From NCBI GenBank assembly GCA_047975005.1, contig JBKECW010000119.1, forward strand, positions 18,857 through 82,856: a stretch of DNA of 64,000 nucleotides. Reading direction: 5' to 3'. The position numbers and the translations under genes are program-made. Of this stretch, positions 9,201 to 18,622 are shown one piece after another. The DNA is from JBKEAJ01 sp047975005. GTDB taxonomy: Bacteria > Bacteroidota > Bacteroidia > Bacteroidales > Prolixibacteraceae. The notes beneath the pieces are model-generated. The model worked only from the letters and a program-made list of their open reading frames with translations, was not told where the DNA came from and made no database searches. How positions within the stretch are numbered: position 1 is the stretch's first letter; every line of letters begins with the position of its first letter.

Positions 9201-9713
9201 CTATCCAACAAGTATTGCCTTCCGCTTCCACAACACAAGCTTGCCTGCTGTCAGCGATTTCTGTACGTCGATTATTCGCTGATTGCTACTACCTCTAAAC
9301 AGCAAATCAGAGTCGTGCAGTGCTTCCATGTACCTGCCGTCAACAAGCACGTCGATATGAGGCAGGATTTTCGATAGGCGTTCAGAATGAACTATACTCT
9401 CGAAGACATATCCCGTGTAACACCATATATTTTTTTTAGTCTCAGCCTTAATCCTTTTGGCTAACTCAGTAAAACCGTCAATTTGCATCAGGGGATCGCC
9501 ACCCGAGAAGGTAACACCAAAGAACTCTTCCTGCTTAATTATGTTTAATATGCTCTCAACAGAATGAGCAGTGCCACTCTTTGCATCCCACGACTGAGGA
9601 TTGTGGCAGGCTTTGCATCTATGAGTGCAACCGGCACCATAGACGGAGGTACGAAAGCCCGGTCCGTCTACGGTTGTGCCACGCACAATATCCAGTATTA
9701 ACAAATCAGTCAT
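9201..9713 (-). CDS. nrdG: Anaerobic ribonucleotide reductase activating protein
   Basis: NrdG is a radical-SAM enzyme that generates the glycyl radical on NrdD. The product has 170 residues. The Fe-S cluster cysteines are Cys29, Cys33 and Cys36 in CTHRCKAC (CxxxCxxC), with DGPGFR just before and the SAM-binding FSGGDPL at about 88-94. The start at 9713 overlaps the nrdD stop by 8 bases, indicating translational coupling. Length is normal for the family. Confidence 0.95.
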   Translation of the reverse strand: MTDLLILDIVRGTTVDGPGFRTSVYGAGCTHRCKACHNPQSWDAKSGTAHSVESILNIIKQEEFFGVTFSGGDPLMQIDGFTELAKRIKAETKKNIWCYTGYVFESIVHSERLSKILPHIDVLVDGRYMEALHDSDLLFRGSSNQRIIDVQKSLTAGKLVLWKRKAILVG

Positions 9714-11913
9714 GAATAACTCTATCTTTTAGCTCCGCCAATTTAGCCGCATTCCATCTATCGGTGGTTCCTACCAAATATCCTGTTATGCGTTGGAGGC
9801 AATCCATATTAGCACCACCACACTTCGGACACTCTTCCTGTCTTTCTTTAGCGTTTTCATGCCCGCAGTCCATGCATCGGTTGCGGTTATGATTGATCGA
9901 TGCGTAGCCGATATTATATTTATCCATCATATCGACTATTGTCATAATGGCTTCAGGATTGTGCGTTGCATCTCCATCCACTTCTGCATAAAAAATATGC
10001 CCTCCCCTCGTCAGCTCGTGGTATGGGGCTTCAGTCTTGGCTTTGTGCTGTGCGCTACAGTTGTAATAGACCGGCACATGGTTCGAATTTGTGTAATAAT
10101 CCCTGTCAGTAACTCCTTTTATTTTGCCAAAATCTCTCTTATCTCTACCCGTAAATCGCCCTGAAAGTCCTTCGGCAGGTGTTGCCAACACGCTGTAATT
10201 ATGATTATACTGCTCTGCAAAAGCATTGGCTTTATTCCTCATGTGAGTAATAATACTTAGCCCCAGCTCCTGAGATTTCTCGTCCTCACCGTGATGCTTG
10301 CCGACCAAGGCCACCAGAGCCTCTGCTAAACCGATATAACCAATGCCCAAAGTCCCCTGATTAATAACCTTTTCTATGGTGTCTTCTCCTTTTAAATGCT
10401 CATTGTTTTCCCAAAGCATTGACATCAATAGCGGAAATTGCTTTGGAGCAGCTGTCTTCTGAAATTCAAATCTGTCATGCAATTGCAAGGCTGCTAAATC
10501 CAACATATTGTCCAGCTTAGTGAAGAATGCATCGATGCGCTCTTGCTCGCTCCCTGCATCTCTACACTCCAATGCCAAGCGTACAAGATTTATTGTAGAA
10601 AACGACAGATTCCCCCTACCAATGGATGTTTTCCTGCCAAAGCGGTTTTCAAATACCCGCGTACGGCACCCCATCGTTGCAACTTCATATTCATATCTTT
10701 TGGGGTCGTCAGCCCTCCAGTCTTCATGTTGATTGAAGGTAGCATCGAGGTTCACAAAATTTGGAAAGAAACGTCGGGCGCTCACCTTACACGCAAGCTG
10801 GTATAAATCGTAATTTCTGTCCTCAGGCAGATAACTCACCCCCCTTTTCTTTTTCCATATTTGTATGGGAAATATTGCAGTAACACCACTACCAACGCCC
10901 TCATAAGTACTAGTTAGCAACGACTTAATAACACAACGACCTTCGGCAGAAGTGTCGGTCCCGTAGTTTATAGAGCTGAACACCACCTGATTACCTCCAC
11001 GCGAATGAATTGTATTCATATTATGTATAAATGCCTCCATGGCCTGATGCACACGGACTACCGTGCGATTAACAGCATGTTGTATCACCCTCTCTTCGCC
11101 ATTGAGTTCCCCTAGATCTCTTTTTACATAGTCATCTATTTCTAGTTCGTAAAGGTGCTTATAATCTTCGCCATTGACATTTTCTAAAATCCTCAGTTCT
11201 TCTACAAAACTCTTGCGTACAAAGGGCGCAAGGTAAAAGTCAAAGGCAGGAATAGCCTGACCTCCATGCATTTCATTTTGTGCAGTTTCAAGAGATATAC
11301 ACGCCAGCATACTTGCCGTTTCAATGCGCTTGGCAGGGCGAGACTCTCCATGTCCGGCAACAAAGCCTTTGTTCAGTATGTGGTCTAACGGATGCTGAAC
11401 ACAGGTGAGACTTTTAGTAGGATAATAATCCTTGTCGTGAATATGTATATAATTATTACGCATTGCCTCCTTCACGTCAAGTCGCAACTGATAATCGTCG
11501 ATAAATGGCTTTATCGATTCGCTTGAGATTTTCATCATCATCCCCGCAGGAGTATCGGCATTCATATTAGCGTTCTCGCGAGTGATATCGTTCGATTTTG
11601 CCTCTATAATTTCCATATACACATTGTAGGTTTTAGCCTTGCGAGCCACATTGCGTTGATCGCGATAAGAGATATATTTCCTTGCAACCTCTTTGCGTGG
11701 ACTATTCATTAGCTCCAATTCTACCCAATCTTGTATTTGCTCCACTGTCATCTGCTCGTCTCCTTTGCAATAGATACGGTCACAGACACTTCTTATCAAG
11801 GGTGCATCCTCGCCCATATCTGTCTGCAACATTGCCTTACGGATTGCCGTCATTATTTTCTCTTCATTAAACCCGACAACACGACCGTCTCTCTTTACTA
11901 CTGTCTGAATCAT
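9706..11913 (-). CDS. nrdD: Anaerobic (class III) ribonucleoside-triphosphate reductase
   Basis: NrdD makes deoxyribonucleotides without oxygen or B12 using a glycyl radical. I place the start at the ATG at 11913 (MIQTVVKRDG), giving 735 residues; the TTG two codons upstream is less likely. Residues 1 to about 95 form an ATP-cone allosteric domain. Near the C-terminus, Cys680, Cys683, Cys695 and Cys698 form the zinc site, followed by RITGYLVGT with the radical-bearing Gly711. It is followed by nrdG. The transcript probably starts near 12191 and carries a long leader that resembles a cobalamin riboswitch, so expression is predicted to fall when B12 is plentiful. Confidence 0.96.
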   Translation of the reverse strand: MIQTVVKRDGRVVGFNEEKIMTAIRKAMLQTDMGEDAPLIRSVCDRIYCKGDEQMTVEQIQDWVELELMNSPRKEVARKYISYRDQRNVARKAKTYNVYMEIIEAKSNDITRENANMNADTPAGMMMKISSESIKPFIDDYQLRLDVKEAMRNNYIHIHDKDYYPTKSLTCVQHPLDHILNKGFVAGHGESRPAKRIETASMLACISLETAQNEMHGGQAIPAFDFYLAPFVRKSFVEELRILENVNGEDYKHLYELEIDDYVKRDLGELNGEERVIQHAVNRTVVRVHQAMEAFIHNMNTIHSRGGNQVVFSSINYGTDTSAEGRCVIKSLLTSTYEGVGSGVTAIFPIQIWKKKRGVSYLPEDRNYDLYQLACKVSARRFFPNFVNLDATFNQHEDWRADDPKRYEYEVATMGCRTRVFENRFGRKTSIGRGNLSFSTINLVRLALECRDAGSEQERIDAFFTKLDNMLDLAALQLHDRFEFQKTAAPKQFPLLMSMLWENNEHLKGEDTIEKVINQGTLGIGYIGLAEALVALVGKHHGEDEKSQELGLSIITHMRNKANAFAEQYNHNYSVLATPAEGLSGRFTGRDKRDFGKIKGVTDRDYYTNSNHVPVYYNCSAQHKAKTEAPYHELTRGGHIFYAEVDGDATHNPEAIMTIVDMMDKYNIGYASINHNRNRCMDCGHENAKERQEECPKCGGANMDCLQRITGYLVGTTDRWNAAKLAELKDRVIHD

Positions 11914-12027
11914 AATCAACTTCTTTTATTAAAACTACAATGAAGGCCCCTCTAAGACCAATACAACTATATACAGACGCATACTCGCCTAATTTTATCC
12001 TTCTCCCGAGAGCTTTGAAGCACTATA

Positions 12028-12192
12028 ATATAGCAAGCGACGACTCGTTTTGACTAGGCCTCTACTGCCTTTATACAGACATCTTCTCAATAATAATGCT
12101 TTGTCGAACAGTTCGCAAAACTCTCAGCTGTGGGGATAGTTTAAGACTTGCACCCGACTCCCTTGCAATCCTAAATTTCAGGATTGTCTTGC
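12028..12192 (-). promoter_or_regulatory. Probable cobalamin (B12) riboswitch in the nrdDG leader
   Basis: Read on the minus strand, the leader contains a hairpin (CAATCC/GGATTG) followed by GGGAGTCGGGTGCAAGTC (plus-strand positions 12145-12162) and then CTATCCCCACAGCTG (about 12125-12139). These match the cobalamin riboswitch core, in which GGGAA, GGTGCAAATCC and CTGTCCCCGCAACTG occur in this order and spacing. A degenerate B12-box candidate, GAGTCGTCGCTTGC, lies about 12033-12046 and is weaker than the rest. About 115 bases separate it from the nrdD ATG; no clear terminator was seen, so the mechanism may be translational. The logic fits: B12-independent reductase genes are known riboswitch targets where a B12-dependent reductase is also present. 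Confidence 0.75.
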
Positions 12193-12197
12193 AGAAG

Positions 12198-12205
12198 CAA
12201 ATATA
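12198..12205 (-). promoter_or_regulatory. Probable -7 promoter box (TATATTTG) for nrdDG
   Basis: The minus-strand TATATTTG sits just upstream of the riboswitch-like leader, so transcription would begin around 12191 and include the whole aptamer. No convincing -33 box was found. Confidence 0.55.
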
Positions 12206-13097
12206 AACACTTTACACAAGAATAAATAACACTTTTGGGGATTTTTTTTTCAAGACCTTGTTAATAAGTCTCCGAAATAAAAAACAACACACTAACAACC
12301 AGCCAACTAATTCTACAAGCCGAAAAAATGTTGCAAAAAAGTACGATTTAACAATGATATTAATAAAAGAAGTTAACCATGCGGTAATTAAAAACACACT
12401 CAAATTACCACTATTCGATACAACCAAAACACAGCAACAGAAATAAACTTCAAGCAAATATGCTGCAACTTTATATTTATTTCTGCCACCTTAATAAACA
12501 AAGTAACGCCAACGGACGGCAATACTAAATTCTGCATTTTGCAGAACTTAAAATTTTTGAGGCAGCCCTAAACTTATACAGAAGCATATTTCAGCCTAAA
12601 CCTCAAAGCTACTCTACAAGGACAAATATAAAAAAAAGATTCTAGAGAAAGTAACAAGCGGGCAAGTTTTTTTTTCTTGACAAACCATTAAGGATCTCCG
12701 ACAACACTCTGAATTTTGGCATTAATGGAAAGCATCAACACATTGAAGCATCGTCGTCCGAATACATAAAGGAGCCGCCATCAACTAAATATCTCCGAGT
12801 TGAACTAGAAAGCAATCAAAGCCGTCTTTTAAAACGAATCTATTATGGAGCATAAACATAAGCAGCAGAACAAATACAAATAATGTGACACAACTCAATC
12901 GCTTCATATTAGATTTTATCCAAATAACACATCTTGCAAACTTACAAATAAACTAACTTTGTTCTTCTAAAAGCAAATATACCAAAAGCAAGCGAAAAAT
13001 ATAGCGAAATCTAAAAACAAAAAGAAATCTGAAACCGCCCTTTTATTAGGTGTCTAATTTATCTATACATTTAAGCCTATTATCCTCACAAGTTCAT
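12206..13097. other. Long intergenic region, about 0.9 kb, no convincing gene
   Basis: This very AT-rich stretch holds no recognisable protein. Two further minus-strand TATATTTG boxes occur at 12623-12630 and 12974-12981. A perfect small hairpin (TTCTGCA, loop TTT, TGCAGAA) lies at 12530-12546. A 40-codon minus-strand ORF is listed separately. It may hold a small RNA or the remains of genes. Confidence 0.5.
12785..12907 (-). CDS. Possible 40-residue hydrophobic small protein or gene remnant
   Basis: The frame starts at the ATG at 12907 (MKRLSCVTLFVFVLLLMFML) and ends at a TAG at 12785. The first 20 residues look like a signal peptide or single membrane helix, with a Cys at position 6. A TATATTTG -7 box lies about 67 bases upstream at 12974-12981. 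It may be a small membrane peptide, or the 5' remnant of a larger secreted protein, since the frame continues for some codons after the stop. Evidence is weak. Confidence 0.28.
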   Translation of the reverse strand: MKRLSCVTLFVFVLLLMFMLHNRFVLKDGFDCFLVQLGDI

Positions 13098-13105
13098 TAC
13101 CTTTG
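13098..13105 (+). promoter_or_regulatory. Probable -7 promoter box (TACCTTTG) for mpl
   Basis: TACCTTTG matches TAnnTTTG and lies 75 bases upstream of the mpl ATG, at the edge of the long empty region. Confidence 0.5.
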
Positions 13106-13179
13106 CATTCTCGTAGAGTTAAGACAGGATTAATACTAATGCTTTCATACTCTCAATTAACAATAAAACAGGCACATAT

Positions 13180-14541
13180 ATGCGGATTCATTTTATTGCA
13201 ATAGGTGGCAGTGCAATGCATAATCTGGCCATTGCGCTACACAAGAAAGGCTTTGAGGTAAGTGGCAGCGACGATGCCGTATTCGAACCATCACGAAGCA
13301 GACTTGAGCACTACGGTTTGCTTCCCAAAGAACTCGGTTGGCACCCCGAGGCTATTGACAAATCAACAGATGCCGTGATACTCGGAATGCACGCCCGCAT
13401 CGACAACCCCGAGCTACTAAAAGCTAAGGAATTAGGGTTGAAAATCTACTCTTACCCCGAATACCTCTACGAGCAAACCAAAGACAAACTACGGGTAGTC
13501 ATTGGCGGTTCGCATGGCAAAACCTCTATAACCTCCATCATAATGCATGTGCTGAAAGAGAACAATGTGGATTTTGACTATATGGTGGGCGCAAAATTAG
13601 AGGGCTTCGACACTATGGTGTCACTGAGGAAGGATAGTAAGATTGCAATTTTTGAAGGCGACGAGTACCTATCTTCGCCAATTGACCGCCGTCCGAAGTT
13701 TCACCTTTATCATCCGCATGTCGCACTGTTGAGCGGCATCGCATGGGATCACATCAATGTCTTCCCCACTTTCGACAACTATTTGGAGCAATTTAGCATA
13801 TTTGCAGAACTCATAGAACCAAAAGGCTCGTTATATTATTATGGAGGAGACAAACATTTGCAAGACATTACCAAGAACACACGCAAAGATATTCATGCAG
13901 AAGCATATACAGAGCATCCCTCGATTATAAGAAATGGACAGACTTTCTTGATAAACGCAGACAAAGAAATTGCAATTAAAATATTTGGAGAACATAACCT
14001 GCAAAACATCGCAGGTGCAAAACTAGTGTGTAATAAAATCGGCGTAGCAGATGAACAATTCTACAAAGCAATCAGTAGCTTTAGTGGTGCTGCTCGTCGC
14101 CTGCAACTATTGGCGTCAAACGATAAATGCAATGTGTATTATGACTTTGCCCATTCGCCCTCAAAACTAGAAGCCACCACAAAAGCCGTGAAAAAACAGT
14201 TTACCGGCAGGAAACTTGTTGCAGTGATGGAACTCCACACCTTCAGCTCGCTAAAAAAAGAATTTCTGCCTCAATACAAAGGCTGCATGGACGAAGCAGA
14301 TGAGGCTTTTGTGTACTTCGACCCAAAAACAATAGAACACAAAAAATTAGAACCAATAACTACGGAACAAGTAGAAAAAGCCTTCGCAAAAACAGACTTA
14401 CAGGTATTCACCAATTCCGACAAACTTTTCGATACCCTTAGATCTAAATGTTGGAAAGATGCAAACCTCCTGCTTATGACTTCGGGAACTTTCTTCGGCA
14501 AAGACCTGCAAAAGATTGCCAACGAAACATGCAACATATAA
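13180..14541 (+). CDS. mpl: UDP-N-acetylmuramate:L-Ala-gamma-D-Glu-meso-DAP ligase (Mpl-type Mur ligase)
   Basis: Mpl attaches recovered murein tripeptide to UDP-MurNAc in peptidoglycan recycling, in the cytosol. The product has 453 residues. It opens with the Rossmann-like HFIAIGGSAMHNLA, followed by the Mur-ligase ATP loop GGSHGKTS at about 108-115, and a C-terminal ligase domain. GGSAMHNLA, rather than the GIGG.GMSGIA of MurC, favours Mpl. It is close in size to E. coli Mpl. The next gene begins 16 bases downstream. MurC is the main alternative but less likely. Confidence 0.88.
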   Translation: MRIHFIAIGGSAMHNLAIALHKKGFEVSGSDDAVFEPSRSRLEHYGLLPKELGWHPEAIDKSTDAVILGMHARIDNPELLKAKELGLKIYSYPEYLYEQTKDKLRVVIGGSHGKTSITSIIMHVLKENNVDFDYMVGAKLEGFDTMVSLRKDSKIAIFEGDEYLSSPIDRRPKFHLYHPHVALLSGIAWDHINVFPTFDNYLEQFSIFAELIEPKGSLYYYGGDKHLQDITKNTRKDIHAEAYTEHPSIIRNGQTFLINADKEIAIKIFGEHNLQNIAGAKLVCNKIGVADEQFYKAISSFSGAARRLQLLASNDKCNVYYDFAHSPSKLEATTKAVKKQFTGRKLVAVMELHTFSSLKKEFLPQYKGCMDEADEAFVYFDPKTIEHKKLEPITTEQVEKAFAKTDLQVFTNSDKLFDTLRSKCWKDANLLLMTSGTFFGKDLQKIANETCNI

Positions 14542-14557
14542 AATCAATAAAGATACA

Positions 14558-17470
14558 ATGAAGAAAATCAAAATACTCATACTCCTCGTATTGATATCGC
14601 ATTCATTATTTGGACAGAACAAACGCCCCTTGACTCACGATGATTACGATGCTTGGCAATCATTAAAAGAAATCAACATAAGTCCAGACGGCAAATGGAC
14701 TGTTTATACCATAAATCCTCAAGATGGGGACGCAAAGGCGGTGTGGCTGGAAACAGACAAGCCAACAAATAATCAAAGCATTGACCGAGCCAATTCGTTA
14801 AAATTCTCTCACGACTCGGAGTTCATTATCGGCAAAATAGTTGCCACAAAGGACACTATCCATGCACTGAAGCTGAAAGGGAAGAAAAGTAACGACTTTC
14901 CAAAGGATACCTTCTTCATAGCAAACCTAAGGGATAAAACTGTCACAAAACTCCCCCTACTAAAATCATACAAAACCCCATACGAAAAGGAAAGCATATA
15001 CGCCGCTCTTTTTAACGCCAATCCTCCAAAAGCAGAAAAGAGCGATAAAGCAGCTGACAAAGAGGAGAAAAAAGAAACCAAACAAAACGAGGCAAAGGCT
15101 AGCACCGAAGAAGAAGAGAATAAAGGTCAGAAAAAAGAAACCGAACAAAAAAAGAAAAAAGCAACTCCAAAAAGGAAGCCTACCAAAGATAGCACGCAAC
15201 TGATAATATCGGAATTTGACGGAAACACCATTGCAGAACTACCAATGGTCGAGTCCTATGGATTCTCGGAATATGGCAACAAGCTCTACGCTATCCAAAA
15301 ATCTACGGTAGACTCCATAAAACAAAAGAAACTTTATATTCTAGACATTAAAACCAGACAATGGACTCTGGCAGATTCGACAATAACAAGATTCGCTCAA
15401 CTAGGATTCTCCAAGACCGGCAATCGCCTTGCATACACTGCCAGCATTGACCCGCCAAAAGAGAAGAAACCATACTATCAGCTATACTGCTACGATACAG
15501 ACAAGCAGAACACAAAAGAATTGGCAAACAAAAATAGCGCAGGATTGCTTAAAGACGGACGCATATCCGAAAATCAGAGCCTTCAGTTCTCAGAGGACGA
15601 AAGTCAGGTATTCTTTGGCATCGGCGAAGATTATAAAACTTATGCCTACGAAGAAGACTCCACAATTCTAAAAGAAGACCGTGTATCTGTGGATATTTGG
15701 GGGTGGCAAGATGAGCTTATACAACCAATGCAACGAGTTAGGCTAAAAAAAGAGAAGACTAAATCCTATTTGGCAGTCTACGACTTCAACTCAAAAAAGA
15801 CGATACAATTAGGCGACAGAGATATAGACAACATTAGCGTGGCAAGAAAAATGCGAAGCCATATCGTTATAGGGACAAATGCTCATCCATACATGATAAA
15901 TGCAAGCTGGGACTACCAAATAGGCAAGGATGTATACTTGATAAATACCCAGAATGGAGAGAGAACACTAGTCGGCATGAACATAAAAGGCAATCCCTAT
16001 TTATCTCCAAACGCAAAATACCTCAACTGGTACAGCCTCCCAGACAGTGCGTGGATAGTCTATGATATAGCGAACGGCAAACAAAAAAACATAACTGCCA
16101 ACATTAACGATCTATTCTACAAAGAGTTTAATGATGTGCCAAGCATACCCGGTTCTTGTGGCGGTGCAGGATGGACACAAAATGATGAAGCTCTAATTGT
16201 TTACAGCCAATACGACATTTGGCGCATAAATCCTACAGGAAAAGAGTCGCCAATAAACCTTACAAATGGAAAAGGCAAAAGAACCAACACTGTGTTTAGA
16301 CGTCCAATACTTGACCCAAAGGAAGAATTTATCAACGACAAAGAAACAGCTATTCTGTCAGCATTCAACAATGTCGACAAACAATCAGGATACTTCTCGG
16401 GAAGCCTTAAAACTGCGACAGAGCCCTCCGAACTGATTTACGGAGAATACCAATACACATCCTTAGCGAAGGCAGAAAATACTGACAGGTTGATACTGCG
16501 AAAAGGCAGCTTTAGCTCCTACCCAGACCTTTATGCAAGCAACACAAAGATGAAGGAATTCACAAGGCTCTCGCACCTCAATCCTCAACAAGACTCTATC
16601 AACTGGGGGACAGCAGAGCTTACAAGCTACATGAGCCTTTCTGGCGACAGCTTGCAGGCTATAATCTATAAACCTGAGGATTTTGACCCTAACAGGAAAT
16701 ATCCCATGATAGTATATTTCTACGAACGTAGTTCAGAGAGCCTATACCGCTACTACAGCCCGGCTCCTAGTGCCTCTATTATTAACATACCATATTTTGT
16801 GAGCAACGGATATGTGGTGCTCGTACCAGACATTAAATTTGAAACAGGATATCCCGGTAAAAGCGCCTATGACTGCATTATACCCGCTGTGCAATCTGTC
16901 GTGGAGAAAGGATATGTGGACAAAGACAACATGGCTATACAAGGGCAAAGCTGGGGTGGATATCAAGTGGCATACCTGATAACACAGACTAACATGTTCA
17001 AGGCAGCAGGAGCAGGTGCGCCTGTGGCGAATATGACCTCGGCATACGGAGGTATACGCTGGCAGTCGGGAATGAGTCGAATGTTCCAGTACGAACAAAC
17101 TCAATCTCGCATTGGACAAACACTATGGGACAAACCCATGTTATACATCGAAAACTCACCACTATTCTATGCCGACAAAGTAAAAACACCCGTACTGATA
17201 ATGCACAACGACAATGACGGTGCAGTGCCATGGTATCAGGGGATAGAATACTTCATGGCACTGAAACGCAATCAGACTCCGGCATGGTTGCTAGTATACA
17301 ATGGGGAGGGGCACAACCTAATACACCGCAAAAACCGTAAAGACTTATCAATTAGACTGTCACAATTCTTCGACCACTACCTAAAAGGGGCTCCTGCCCC
17401 ATTGTGGATGACTGAAGGAATACCTGCAATAGAAAAAGGTAAGACTCTAAAGTACAAATTAGAAGATTAA
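14558..17470 (+). CDS. Secreted S9 family (prolyl oligopeptidase-type) serine peptidase
   Basis: I place the start at the ATG at 14558 (MKKIKILILLVLISHSLFGQ), which gives a clear signal peptide and 970 residues; a longer frame overlapping mpl would bury that signal. Residues of about 30-700 resemble a beta-propeller, and the C-terminal 250 residues an alpha/beta hydrolase domain. The nucleophile is Ser798 in GQSWGG; Asp887 (DNDGAVP) and His919 (GEGHNL) complete the triad. The protein should cleave peptides in the periplasm. Oddly, residues of about 160-215 are a low-complexity Lys/Glu-rich insertion, coded by A-rich DNA. It probably shares a transcript with mpl. Confidence 0.92.
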   Translation: MKKIKILILLVLISHSLFGQNKRPLTHDDYDAWQSLKEINISPDGKWTVYTINPQDGDAKAVWLETDKPTNNQSIDRANSLKFSHDSEFIIGKIVATKDTIHALKLKGKKSNDFPKDTFFIANLRDKTVTKLPLLKSYKTPYEKESIYAALFNANPPKAEKSDKAADKEEKKETKQNEAKASTEEEENKGQKKETEQKKKKATPKRKPTKDSTQLIISEFDGNTIAELPMVESYGFSEYGNKLYAIQKSTVDSIKQKKLYILDIKTRQWTLADSTITRFAQLGFSKTGNRLAYTASIDPPKEKKPYYQLYCYDTDKQNTKELANKNSAGLLKDGRISENQSLQFSEDESQVFFGIGEDYKTYAYEEDSTILKEDRVSVDIWGWQDELIQPMQRVRLKKEKTKSYLAVYDFNSKKTIQLGDRDIDNISVARKMRSHIVIGTNAHPYMINASWDYQIGKDVYLINTQNGERTLVGMNIKGNPYLSPNAKYLNWYSLPDSAWIVYDIANGKQKNITANINDLFYKEFNDVPSIPGSCGGAGWTQNDEALIVYSQYDIWRINPTGKESPINLTNGKGKRTNTVFRRPILDPKEEFINDKETAILSAFNNVDKQSGYFSGSLKTATEPSELIYGEYQYTSLAKAENTDRLILRKGSFSSYPDLYASNTKMKEFTRLSHLNPQQDSINWGTAELTSYMSLSGDSLQAIIYKPEDFDPNRKYPMIVYFYERSSESLYRYYSPAPSASIINIPYFVSNGYVVLVPDIKFETGYPGKSAYDCIIPAVQSVVEKGYVDKDNMAIQGQSWGGYQVAYLITQTNMFKAAGAGAPVANMTSAYGGIRWQSGMSRMFQYEQTQSRIGQTLWDKPMLYIENSPLFYADKVKTPVLIMHNDNDGAVPWYQGIEYFMALKRNQTPAWLLVYNGEGHNLIHRKNRKDLSIRLSQFFDHYLKGAPAPLWMTEGIPAIEKGKTLKYKLED

Positions 17471-17500
17471 TAATATTACATCGCTATAAAACAGATAGTT

Positions 17501-18562
17501 ATGAACGACAACAATTTACAGGAACGTATCAATGGTATTTCCAGACTAATAGGAAATACACCCCTTTTGGCAATCAACTGCACTTACAAAGGGAAAGAAA
17601 GAACGGTATACGCAAAAGCCGAATTCTTAAATCTAACCGGTAGCATAAAAGACAGAATGGCTTTTCATATTCTCAACAAGGCTTATTCCGAAGGAATACT
17701 GAAAGCAGGCGACAGGATTGTCGAGGCAACAAGTGGCAATACCGGCATTGCTTTCTCAGGTGTAGGCCGTGCCTTAGGACACCCCGTAACCATCTTTATG
17801 CCGAACTGGATGAGCCAGGAACGCAAGAATCTGATAAAAAGTTTTGGAGCCAACATCGTCTTAGTAAGCCCCGAAGAAGGTGGATTTCTTGGTAGTATAG
17901 ACATGGCGAATAAACTCGCACAAACAGAGGAAAATTGCTACCTCCCCAGACAGTTCTCAAACACTGACAACTGTCAAGCCCACTACAACACTACTGCCCA
18001 AGAGCTTTGCAATCAGCTAAAAACACTCGACCTAAAACCCGATGCTTTTGTAGCAGGTGTTGGTACTGGCGGAACAGTAATGGGTGTTGGCAGATACCTA
18101 CACCAACAAAATCCCGATGTTAAGATATACCCTCTTGAACCATCAAACTCACCTACAATGTCGACCGGACATAAAGTCGGCAAGCACCGCATACAAGGAA
18201 TATCTGATGAATTTATACCAGCTATTGTAGACCTTAACAAACTTGACGATATTATTTCAGTAGATGACGGGGATGCTATAATAATGGCACAAAAGCTAAG
18301 CAAGGGACTCGGATTAGGGGTAGGCATTTCTAGCGGCGGCAATTTCTTAGGAGCATTAAAAGCCCAAGATATACTGGGAACCGATGCGGTTGTTGCTACT
18401 GTATTTGCAGACGACAACAAAAAATATCTAAGCACCGACCTAATGAATGAAGAGCCCATAAAGGAGGACTTCTTATCTTCAGACGTAAAACTAAATTATT
18501 ATTCTTGCATACAGCGTTGCTGTATACTTCACAACAATTACGTAAGTAATTTAGGAGTCTAA
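17501..18562 (+). CDS. cysK: Cysteine synthase family PLP enzyme (O-acetylserine sulfhydrylase type)
   Basis: This fold-type II PLP enzyme should make cysteine from O-acetylserine and sulfide. The product has 353 residues. The PLP lysine is Lys50 in LTGSIKDRMA; ATSGNTGIA binds the substrate, and GVGTGGTVMGVG binds the cofactor phosphate. The C-terminal tail of about 25 residues after the conserved KYLSTDL is slightly long and contains three Cys (YYSCIQRCC). CysM or a cystathionine beta-synthase-like activity cannot be excluded from sequence alone. It lies 30 bases after the S9 peptidase and ends at a strong terminator. Confidence 0.88.
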   Translation: MNDNNLQERINGISRLIGNTPLLAINCTYKGKERTVYAKAEFLNLTGSIKDRMAFHILNKAYSEGILKAGDRIVEATSGNTGIAFSGVGRALGHPVTIFMPNWMSQERKNLIKSFGANIVLVSPEEGGFLGSIDMANKLAQTEENCYLPRQFSNTDNCQAHYNTTAQELCNQLKTLDLKPDAFVAGVGTGGTVMGVGRYLHQQNPDVKIYPLEPSNSPTMSTGHKVGKHRIQGISDEFIPAIVDLNKLDDIISVDDGDAIIMAQKLSKGLGLGVGISSGGNFLGALKAQDILGTDAVVATVFADDNKKYLSTDLMNEEPIKEDFLSSDVKLNYYSCIQRCCILHNNYVSNLGV

Positions 18563-18563
18563 T

Positions 18564-18610
18564 AAAAAAGTAAAAGGTGGCTTTCAAAGAAAGCCACCTT
18601 TTACTTTTTT
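18564..18610. terminator. Bidirectional intrinsic terminator
   Basis: Perfect 22-bp inverted repeat: arms 18564-18585 and 18589-18610 with loop AAA. The stem includes AAGGTGGCTTTC and is bounded by A and T runs, so it can stop the cysteine synthase transcript and the converging oxidoreductase operon. Confidence 0.93.
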
Positions 18611-18622
18611 ATTATCAAAACA

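Noticed and set aside
11955..12036. NrdR-box-like sequences (ACTATATA, CACTATAATATAG) upstream of nrdD
   Set aside because: They are imperfect and spaced about 60 bases apart rather than the usual paired spacing; the region is part of the riboswitch-like leader.
12212..12457. Minus-strand 81-codon ORF upstream of nrdD
   Set aside because: Low-complexity hydrophobic frame overlapping an opposite ORF; no start context, promoter or family resemblance.
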